Source: 2-02-FULL-66-22 sp964576535
Lineage (GTDB): Bacteria > Methylomirabilota > Methylomirabilia > Methylomirabilales > 2-02-FULL-66-22
NCBI GenBank assembly: GCA_964576535.1
Contig: CAZNWB010000128.1
Location: 1 to 8,334 of the forward strand
DNA: 8,334 bases
Reading direction: 5' to 3'
The notes below the pieces were generated by a model, which worked only from the letters and a program-made list of their open reading frames with translations, was not told the origin of the DNA and did not search any database. The position numbers and the translations under genes were made by a program. The stretch's first letter is position 1. Every line of letters starts with the position of its first letter. Shown here in pieces: positions 1-6,200 of the stretch.

Positions 1-22
1 TAGCCCAACTTGCGCAGTTCAG
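1..22 (+). repeat. Left terminal inverted repeat of the insertion sequence
   Basis: These 22 bases, beginning TAGCCCAACTTGCGC, are the reverse complement of 1993-2014 except for one mismatch (G versus C at the 14th base of the right repeat). The repeat starts at the first base of the window, so an outward extension cannot be excluded. Confidence 0.9.
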
Positions 23-27
23 GTCTC
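18..27 (+). repeat. 10-bp direct repeat, copy 1, inside the left end of the insertion sequence
   Basis: TTCAGGTCTC at 18-27 recurs at 79-88, both in the noncoding left end. It overlaps the inner part of the terminal repeat. It could be a subterminal transposase-binding repeat, but two short copies are weak evidence. Confidence 0.35.
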
Positions 28-30
28 CTG

Positions 31-59
31 AAAAAAAGTTGGACGCCAGCTGTGGCGTC
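31..59 (-). terminator. Candidate intrinsic terminator on the minus strand, left end of the insertion sequence
   Basis: Read on the minus strand, GACGCC and GGCGTC (42-47 and 54-59) form a perfect 6-bp GC-rich stem with a 6-base loop. After a 4-base gap a run of seven T follows (31-37 on the plus strand are all A). This is the arrangement of a Rho-independent terminator for transcripts moving leftward, antisense to the transposase. It could stop read-through from the minus-strand RAYT and Rhs genes. The stem is short and the T run is offset, so efficiency is uncertain. Confidence 0.45.
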
Positions 60-97
60 TCCGGCCCATCTGGTGCACTTCAGGTCTCGGATGGCCG

Positions 98-109
98 TGT
101 AGTGAAAAC
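98..109 (+). repeat. 12-bp direct repeat, upstream copy, flanking the transposase gene
   Basis: TGTAGTGAAAAC occurs here, 54 bases before the transposase start, and again exactly at 1932-1943, where it overlaps the transposase stop codon. Identical copies at both edges of the gene suggest a cis-acting site or an ancestral duplication. Confidence 0.6.
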
Positions 110-152
110 CTACCCGCTTGCATTCTGCCACCACCCGCGTAAGCTGCGCCGT

Positions 153-160
153 GAGGAGAG
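153..160 (+). promoter_or_regulatory. Ribosome binding site of the transposase gene
   Basis: GAGGAGAG sits three bases before the ATG at 164. Counted from the GAGGA core the spacing is about six bases. It supports this start over any downstream ATG. Confidence 0.6.
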
Positions 161-163
161 CCC

Positions 164-1936
164 ATGTTCCTCCGGCGGATCACCCTTAAGAAGGATGGGA
201 AAGCCCACGCGTACTGGGCGCTCCTGGAGTCCGTGCGCACGGCCCGCGGCCCGCGTCAGCGCACCGTCGCGTACCTGGGCGAGCTCGGCCCCGCGGAGCA
301 GGCCGGCTGGGCCGAGGTCCGGCGGTTGCTCGACCGCCAGCCTGTCCCCGAGGCGAGCCTCTTCGCGACACCCGTCGCCGCGGACGAGCCGATCCCGGAG
401 CACATCACGGTCCACGTGCGGGGCGTGCGCGTCGAGCGCACCCGCGACTTCGGGGAGGTCTACCTCGGGCTCCTGCTCTGGCGCGCCTTGCACTTGGATG
501 CCCTCCTGGAGGCGGCGATCCCGCGCGGCCGGGAGGACGTCCCGTGGGCCGTGGTGGGCGCCATCCTGGCCCTGGCCCGCTTCTGCGAGCCCGGGAGTGA
601 ACTCCACATCGCGGAGAGCTGGTACCGGCGCACGGGACTCCCGGAGCTGCTGGGCGTTCCGGTGGCCGGGGTGAACAAGGATCGCCTTTACCGGGGGCTC
701 GATACGATGCTCCCCCACAAGGCGACGATCGAACGCCACCTCCGGGAGCGCTTCACCACGCTGTTCGATGCCACCTATGACCTCATCCTGTACGACGTCA
801 CCTCGACCTACTTCGAGGGCCTGGCCGCGCAGAACCCGCAGGCCCAGCGCGGGTACTCGCGCGATAAACGCTTCGACTGCAAGCAGGTCTGCATCGCGTT
901 GCTGGTTACCCGGGAGGGCCTCCCCCTCGGCTACGAGGTGTTCGCCGGGAACCGGAACGACGTGACCACGCTGGAGGACATCGTCGAGGCGATGGAGCGG
1001 ACGCACGGGCGGATCGGGCGCGTCTGGGTCGTGGATCGCGGGATCGCCTCGGAGGAGAACCTGGCGTTCCTGCGGGAGCGCGGGGCCACGTACGTGGTCG
1101 GCACCCCGAAGAGTCAGCTCACCCGGGTCGCGCGCCACCTCCTGGAGGCGGGGTGGACGGAAGTCGAGCCGGGGGTCGAGGTGAAGCGCTGCCCGGGACC
1201 GGACGCCACGGAGACCTTCGTGCTGTGTCGGAGCCAGGAGCGGCGAGCGAAGGAGCAGGCGATCCACGCCCGGTTCGCGCGCCGGATCGAGGCGGGCCTC
1301 ACGAAGCTGGCGCGCCGGGTGGCCGCCCAGCGGCGGCCCGATCGCGCCACGATCGAGCGGCAGATCGGGCGGCTCCTGGGGCGCAACGCCCGGGCGGCGG
1401 GCCTGTTCGACGTGCAGGTGACCGAGGCGGAGGGCGGCGGCCTCCGGGTGGCTTGGATCCACCGGCCCGAATGGCAGGCATGGGCCTCGTTGAGCGAGGG
1501 GCACTACTTGCTCCGGACGAACCTCCAGGGGTGGGCGCCCGCCGACCTGTGGAAGACGTATATCCAGCTGACCCAGGCTGAGGCGGCGTTCCGTGTCCAG
1601 AAGAGCGACCTCCAACTCCGGCCGATCTGGCATCAGTTGGAAGCGCGGGTGCAGGCCCACATCCTGTTCTCGTTCCTCGCGTATGCCTTGTGGAAGACGC
1701 TCGAGCAGTGGATGGCCCGCGCCGGGCTGGGGCACGCCCCGCGGACGCTGCTGGAGGAGTTGGCGCGGATCAAGGTGGTGGATGTCCTCTTGCCCACCTC
1801 GACTGGGAGAGCCCTGCGCCTGCAGTGCGTGACGCAGCCTGATGCCAGCCAACGGACGCTCCTGGCGCGCTTGGGCCTCACCCTGCCCCGCCGCCTCGGG
1901 CAGCCGCGCTGGGCGGATGCGGTCCCTGAAATGTAG
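164..1936 (+). CDS. IS1634/IS4-type DDE transposase
   Basis: This 590-residue protein catalyses cut-and-paste movement of the surrounding element, acting on its terminal repeats in the cytoplasm. The RNase H-like DDE catalytic residues are visible. The first Asp is D211 in the YDVTST motif, the second is D291 in VVDRG, and the Glu is E473 in the segment YIQLTQAEAAF. K480 completes the IS4-type signature Y-(2)-R-(3)-E-(6)-K. The Arg position of that signature is Leu469 here, which I believe is a common variation in this group. An insertion-type region rich in Arg and Ala (about 355-420) lies between the second Asp and the Glu, as is usual for the IS4 superfamily. The 590-residue length is typical of IS1634 transposases and the frame is uninterrupted, so the protein is probably functional. 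The ATG at 164 is preceded by a GAGGAG ribosome binding site. It is the only gene of the element and is transcribed opposite to the rest of the window. Confidence 0.93.
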   Translation: MFLRRITLKKDGKAHAYWALLESVRTARGPRQRTVAYLGELGPAEQAGWAEVRRLLDRQPVPEASLFATPVAADEPIPEHITVHVRGVRVERTRDFGEVYLGLLLWRALHLDALLEAAIPRGREDVPWAVVGAILALARFCEPGSELHIAESWYRRTGLPELLGVPVAGVNKDRLYRGLDTMLPHKATIERHLRERFTTLFDATYDLILYDVTSTYFEGLAAQNPQAQRGYSRDKRFDCKQVCIALLVTREGLPLGYEVFAGNRNDVTTLEDIVEAMERTHGRIGRVWVVDRGIASEENLAFLRERGATYVVGTPKSQLTRVARHLLEAGWTEVEPGVEVKRCPGPDATETFVLCRSQERRAKEQAIHARFARRIEAGLTKLARRVAAQRRPDRATIERQIGRLLGRNARAAGLFDVQVTEAEGGGLRVAWIHRPEWQAWASLSEGHYLLRTNLQGWAPADLWKTYIQLTQAEAAFRVQKSDLQLRPIWHQLEARVQAHILFSFLAYALWKTLEQWMARAGLGHAPRTLLEELARIKVVDVLLPTSTGRALRLQCVTQPDASQRTLLARLGLTLPRRLGQPRWADAVPEM

Positions 1937-1943
1937 TGAAAAC
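1932..1943 (+). repeat. 12-bp direct repeat, downstream copy, overlapping the transposase stop codon
   Basis: This second copy of TGTAGTGAAAAC is identical to 98-109. The TAG stop of the transposase (1934-1936) is part of it. Confidence 0.6.
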
Positions 1944-1946
1944 TAG

Positions 1947-1971
1947 GCGGGGTCGGCGCGCCCAACCCCGC
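1947..1971 (+). terminator. GC-rich hairpin just after the transposase gene, weak terminator candidate
   Basis: GCGGGGT (1947-1953) pairs perfectly with ACCCCGC (1965-1971) across an 11-base loop that itself contains the palindrome GGCGCGCC. It starts 11 bases after the transposase stop. No T run follows, so it may be a transcript-end stabiliser or a structural part of the element rather than an intrinsic terminator. Confidence 0.3.
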
Positions 1972-1992
1972 GCCAACCCAGCACCCTGTTTG

Positions 1993-2014
1993 CTGAACTG
2001 CGCAACTTGGGCTA
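1993..2014 (-). repeat. Right terminal inverted repeat of the insertion sequence
   Basis: This inverted copy of 1-22 has one mismatch and ends in GGGCTA. Its outermost three bases read TAG on the minus strand and form the stop codon of the neighbouring RAYT frame. Confidence 0.9.
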
Positions 2015-2633
2015 GAGGCGGAACTCGTCCCTGATTCTTAACGATCCGGCCTGCGGGAGACCGGCGGCGACGAGGGCCCGGTAGGCCTTGCGCGCCCGGG
2101 CGGTCGTGGGCCCGAACTGGGCGAGCACGGGGCGCGTATCCTGCCATGCGCGGGGGACCGTCCCGAGGAGCGCGCTGTGGCCGGTCCAGGGGTACCGGTC
2201 CAAGGTGCGAAGGTCCGGCACCACCTGCGCGCGCACCGGGTTCAGGTGGAGGTACCGGACCAACTCCACCAAGTACCGTTCCTCTTCGACCACGATGGAC
2301 TTGTAGCGGTTCTGGAAGAGGTGCCCCACGCGCTTATGGCGGCGGTTGAAGGTCCCGGCGTAGCCCGTGAGGAGGCGCCGCATGAACCGCGGGAGGCCGG
2401 CGGGGCCACTCCGGAGCAGGAGGTGGGCGTGATTCGGGAGGAGCGCCCAGGCGTAGACGGTGAGGGCGCCCTGCGCGGCGAGGGCCGCCAGCCGGGCGAC
2501 GAAGTCCACCCGATCCTGGTCATCCCGGAAGATGGCGCGCCGCTCCAGGCCCCGCACCATCACGTGGTGGAGGATGCCGGCCGAAGGTTCCGGACGAAGA
2601 GCGGAAGGTGTCGAGCCGCGCCTGGCGGGGCAT
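2012..2633 (-). pseudogene. REP-associated tyrosine transposase (RAYT, Y1/HUH family), frameshifted N-terminus and probably truncated C-terminus
   Basis: RAYT proteins are single-strand DNA nucleases related to the IS200/IS605 transposase and are linked to REP palindromes. The open part from the GTG at 2563 encodes 183 residues. It shows the HUH pair in LLPNHAHLLL (H45, H47), a likely catalytic Tyr at Y68 in GYAGTFN, and the family segments GHLFQNRYKS and RYLHLNPVRA. That GTG lies inside the conserved HHVMVRG motif, so it is not the natural start. The expected beginning, MPRQARLDT, is found from the ATG at 2633 in another frame, with a GGGGAGGA ribosome binding site just upstream. Between the two, 28 bases (2579-2606) stand where the family normally has about one codon, which shifts the frame. 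The C-terminus reads into the terminal repeat of the insertion sequence and stops there, so the gene was probably cut by that insertion. The catalytic core is intact in sequence. An alternative is a functional short protein started at the GTG. Confidence 0.8.
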
Positions 2634-2640
2634 CGTGGGT

Positions 2641-2648
2641 CCTCCCCT
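2641..2648 (-). promoter_or_regulatory. Ribosome binding site marking the ancestral RAYT start
   Basis: On the minus strand GGGGAGGA lies seven bases before the ATG at 2633. This strong Shine-Dalgarno match in front of the frame reading MPRQARLDT argues that 2633 was the original start codon and that the downstream frame is a frameshift product. Confidence 0.6.
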
Positions 2649-2666
2649 CCGACCGAGCTGGGGAGA
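2643..2666 (-). promoter_or_regulatory. Short inverted repeat around the RAYT ribosome binding site
   Basis: CTCCCC and GGGGAG (2643-2648 and 2661-2666) can form a 6-bp stem with a 12-base loop, and one arm carries most of the ribosome binding site. This could mask translation initiation, or be a decayed REP-like palindrome of the kind RAYT proteins recognise. It is a single short stem, so the evidence is slight. Confidence 0.25.
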
Positions 2667-2701
2667 GCGTATCCGGACTATTCCACTGAGTCAACAACGT
2701 C

Positions 2702-2719
2702 CCGCATTACCCGCATTAC
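2702..2719 (+). repeat. Tandem 9-bp direct repeat in the intergenic gap
   Basis: CCGCATTAC occurs twice head to tail (2702-2710 and 2711-2719), and CCGCATT appears a third time at 2735-2741. It lies in the 135-base gap between the RAYT remnant and the small exported-protein gene. I see no clear terminator in that gap, only a weak 5-bp ATGCG/CGCAT stem near 2725-2740. Confidence 0.4.
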
Positions 2720-2768
2720 GACAGATGCGACGTGCCGCATTCGGCTTCATTCAGGAGCTGCAGCGCGC

Positions 2769-3191
2769 TTAATCAATGCGTCGAATGCTGATACGAGCGA
2801 GCGCTTCCAAAACCTTCTTCCTTAGCATCTGCATTCCGCCCCCGGCACAGACACACCGCTCCACGGCCCGAGTCGCCTGGTGTTTCATAGCCTGCAAGTC
2901 AACAGCTTTCGTCCCCGAATAATCGGTAAAGACAGTATTTTGCCAATGCTCGATCAAGTCCGCTCTGATCTCTTCCTTAGCGTGGAGCCACCTGATCATT
3001 TCCTCCGGTGCCACGATCATGAGCTCCACAATCGCCGTGTGGACGATTGAGACATTGCCGCCATCTCTTTGCTGCCATGCCCGTTCTAAAAGATAGAGCA
3101 AAGAGTCCACGCGCGCGTGGGATGTGGCCACACCTCCGAGGCCTAAACAGACGACCGTAGCAACGCCGGCCACGATCTTACCTGCATGCAT
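2769..3191 (-). CDS. Small exported protein downstream of Rhs, candidate immunity protein
   Basis: I do not recognise this 140-residue protein by family. Residues 1-26 form a classical Sec signal peptide: a short basic start (K5), a hydrophobic stretch from I6 to A22, and a Ser-His-Ala site predicting cleavage after A26. Cys15 is not in a good lipobox, so a soluble periplasmic protein is more likely than a lipoprotein. The mature part is about 114 residues, looks mainly helical, and carries a C-x-C pair (C113, C115). The ATG at 3191 has a GGGAGGG ribosome binding site with about five bases of spacing. The gene starts only 29 bases after the Rhs stop on the same strand, so the two are probably co-transcribed. 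Its GC (about 52% in a counted line) matches the Rhs tail rather than the Rhs core. In Rhs loci the gene directly after the toxin tail normally encodes the cognate immunity protein, and its predicted location fits a toxin acting outside the cytoplasm. The role is inferred from position. Confidence 0.8.
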   Translation of the reverse strand: MHAGKIVAGVATVVCLGLGGVATSHARVDSLLYLLERAWQQRDGGNVSIVHTAIVELMIVAPEEMIRWLHAKEEIRADLIEHWQNTVFTDYSGTKAVDLQAMKHQATRAVERCVCAGGGMQMLRKKVLEALARISIRRID

Positions 3192-3195
3192 CTTA

Positions 3196-3202
3196 CCCTC
3201 CC
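3196..3202 (-). promoter_or_regulatory. Ribosome binding site of the candidate immunity gene
   Basis: On the minus strand GGGAGGG precedes the ATG at 3191, with five bases from the GGAGG core. The gene therefore has its own strong initiation signal in the 29-base gap after the Rhs stop codon. Confidence 0.65.
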
Positions 3203-3220
3203 TCTCTCTGCCGCGTATCT

Positions 3221-6200
3221 CTACGGAGTAGCTGGGTTGTTGATCCTAACTCTGATCGTCGTCGTCTGATTATTGGTAGCGTCGGTTGCTCGGATGGTGT
3301 CAACGTAATCGATCACTCGCGATCGTGCATCTTGACTACCCGTGACAGAGTCGCTTGTTTGCCCTGTACCCACAAGAATGCATCCCTGAGTTTGAAGCAC
3401 AGTGTTGCCGGAGTGAATCAGAATATCTGTCCTGCCATTCGCGTCGTCTAAACGGATGACGGGACCGTGAGTCGGGCTTTGCCATCTTCGGGCATTGTAA
3501 TCGTCTGGATTCACTCGACTTGTATAGGGAGCATTATTGTTGTCCGGTCGTTCGAGGGTGTGCAAATTTAGTGTCGTGTTATTTGAGGAGTTGCTCACAC
3601 TCATAGTCCCTAATGTACGATTGGCGTTCTGGTTCGTCCTATTGACTGTGATCGTGACGTCTGTCAGACCGTATGGGTCTACAAAGCGGGTGGGGGCGTT
3701 ATGGGCGTAAGCATAGAAGTTGGTCCCGCTCCCGAGGAATCCCAGCGGGTCTTGACCAATGAACCTTGAGAGCGATGGAGCGTAATACCGCGCCCGGTAG
3801 TAGAACAGGCCCGTCCCATCGTTCTCCCGGCCGGTGTACTGCAAGGGGCTCGCAGTGGGTGAGCCATTGGCGGACGTCTCGCCGAAGGGAGCATAGGTGT
3901 AGGTAGTGGAGAGGGCACCGGCAGCGTCGGAGAGGGCCACGGTGCTTCCCAAGGCATCGGCGAGATAGGATAAGGTTCCCGAGGCCTCACTCCGCATGAG
4001 GGCTTCATCAATCGCTAGGGTGCGGAGGTACGCGGCGAGGCCGGTGGGGCCTGACTCTTGGACGATGTCCAGCCCGTCGAAGAGGAAGCTGGTGCTCTGC
4101 CCGTTGATCGTCTTCGCTGCTCGGCGGCTAAGGCCATCGTAGGCAAAGCTCGCGGCGAGGCTGGCACCACCGATGGCCGTGAGGCGGTTCCGGCTGTCCC
4201 ACGTGTAGGTCGTCGGCCCCGCTGTCGTCGTCAGGCTCCCGAGATTCCCATTGTCGTCAAAGAACATCGTGCTTGGGCCAAAGGAGAGTTGTCGGTTCGC
4301 CGCGTCGTAGGTTGCTGAAGCGACGGTGTCGGGCAAGAGCGTCCGGGCAAACGAACCTCCGACGGCGATCCGATTGCCGGCGGAATCGTACTGGTAGGTC
4401 AGATCGCCCAAGGTCCCCAACGCATTCCGATAGATCAGAGCGGTGAGTCTAGAGCCGAGATCATAGACGTATTCCGTGGAGACGCCATTCGGAAGGGTGA
4501 GCATGATGCGGCGTCCCGCCGCATCATGCTGGACATCTACAGGGCTGAGCGGGGCCTGGGTGATGGTCCGGAGGCGGGAGCCGGCATCGTAGGTGTAGGC
4601 GACGGGGGATTGCCCGCTCACGGTCATCTGGGTGCGCCGGCCAGCGGCATCGTAGGCGTAGCTCACGGTGCCCAGGGTGGTGGTCTGGGCGAGGAGACGA
4701 TCCAAGGTATCATACTCCATCACGATGGGCCGGTGGGGATCGGCGGTGTCGTCGGCCTGGAGCAGCCGGCCGGCGGCATCGTAACTGAAGGTGGCCACGG
4801 TGCCGTCAGCGAACTGGGATCGCACGCGGCGGTTCAAGGCGTCATAGATGAAGGTCGTGGTCTGGTTCTTCCGATCGGTGGTGCTCACGAGGTTGCCGTT
4901 CCCGTCGTAGCCGAAGGTCTCGGCCTTCCCGAGCTGGTCGATCCGGCGGCCCAGGCGGTCCATGTTGTCGTACTCGTGGGTGATGGTGTTCCCCCGGGCA
5001 TCTGTCACGGTGAGGAGGTTTCCGTTCGGATCATAGCCGAACGTGGTCTGCCCGCTCAAGGCGTCTACTATGGAGACCAGCCGGTTGAGGGCATCATAGC
5101 TGAACCGAGTAATCTTGCCTAGAGGGTCACTCTGGTCGATGAGCCGGGAGACGAGATCGTAGGTCCGAGCGGTGGCATTGCCGAGGGGATCGGTGATCCG
5201 GATGAGGTTTCCGGCAGTGTCGTACTCGAGCGTTGTGGTGATGCCGAGCGCATCGGTCGTCGTGAGAGGCCGGCCCTCCGCGTTGTACGTGAAGGTGGTC
5301 TTCAGGCGCTCCGCGGGAGGCTTCAGGTTCTGCTCCGGGTCGGTAATGGCGATCAGATTGCCCTGGCCATCGTAAGCGAAGGTGGTGAGGTTGCCGAGTG
5401 GGTCGGTAATGCTAGTCACCTTATTGAAGGTCGGGTCGTAGGTGAAGCTCCGGACGTGGCCGAGGGGATCGGTGATGGAGGTGACGTTGCCATCCGCATC
5501 ATAGGCGAACCGGGTTACTCGCCCGAGGGGATCGGTGGTGCTGAGCAAGAGGTTGGTGCCCGGTTGCCGCTCGAGGATGGTTGTCTGGGCCAGGGCATCG
5601 CTCTTGCTGATCAGGTAGCCGGCGCTATTGAACCGATAGGTTATGGCATTCCCCCGGGGATCGGTGACCGTGGTCTGGCTGATGAACTTGCCGACCGTCG
5701 TGTATCCGAAGGTCCAAATGCCTCCATCCCCTTGGGTTTGCCGGATGATGCGACCAGCGTTGTCGTACTCATTGGTAAGGGAGGTGACACCTCGGGGGTC
5801 CGTGATGGTGAGCAGGCGATGGTTCGCATCATACGTGTATTGGGTGATGCCCCCGGCCGGGTCGGTGACGCTCGTCAGGCGCCCCTGGCCATCGTACGAG
5901 TACTGTACCGTTCGGCCCAGGGGGTCGGTGATCCGGTCGATCCGCAGGTTCGCCCCAGAATAGGTGAACGTAAGCTGTCTCCCAGCGGGCTCGGTGAGCG
6001 CTGTGACTCGTCCCTGGCTGTCTCGCGTGATAAAGATGGTGTTCCCATTCCGATCGGACTGACTCACGAGGAGGCCATCCGAAGTACGGAAGCGGCTGGT
6101 GGTCCCGTCCTTGAAGCGGAGCGTACGGATCCCGCCCGCGACGCTGATGACCGCACCTCGGAGAGCAGGGGAAGTAGTGTTGATAAAGCTCCCATCTGGT

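Larger units (their letters stand above)
1..2014 (+). mobile_element. IS1634/IS4-type insertion sequence, complete
   Basis: The segment is bounded by 22-bp terminal inverted repeats (1-22 and 1993-2014) that match at 21 of 22 positions, and it encloses one DDE transposase gene on the plus strand. About 2.0 kb with a single long transposase reading frame is the usual layout of IS1634-group elements in the wider IS4 superfamily. The transposase is intact, so the element could be active. The left terminus coincides with the first base of the window, so the target-site duplication cannot be checked. On the right the element ends directly in the coding frame of a RAYT remnant. Subterminal features include a 12-bp direct repeat flanking the transposase gene and a minus-strand terminator-like hairpin near the left end. 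The family assignment rests on the transposase motifs and is fairly secure; the subgroup is less so. Confidence 0.9.

Noticed and set aside
110..1852. Long minus-strand open frame (580 codons) opposite the transposase gene
   Set aside because: It is the antisense shadow of a GC-rich gene. Its translation is rich in Arg, Pro and Gly without a recognisable domain, while the plus frame carries full DDE motifs.
2177..2689. Plus-strand open frame opposite the RAYT remnant
   Set aside because: It is antisense to a recognisable HUH domain, has low-complexity composition, and shows no family motif.
3145..3149. Cys15 of the small exported protein as a lipoprotein lipobox
   Set aside because: The residue before the Cys is Val rather than Gly, Ala or Ser, and a good signal peptidase I site (Ser-His-Ala) follows at 24-26.
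4500..4530. Long hairpin in the Rhs gene as an intrinsic terminator
   Set aside because: No T run follows the stem on either strand and the coding frame continues through it.
4526..5122. Plus-strand open frame within the Rhs region, Gly/Val/Ile-rich and periodic
   Set aside because: The periodicity is the reverse image of the YD repeats. It is a shadow, not a repeat protein.
4050..6110. Regular spacing of similar units as a CRISPR array
   Set aside because: The units are diverged at DNA level, run without spacers and encode a continuous YD-repeat protein.
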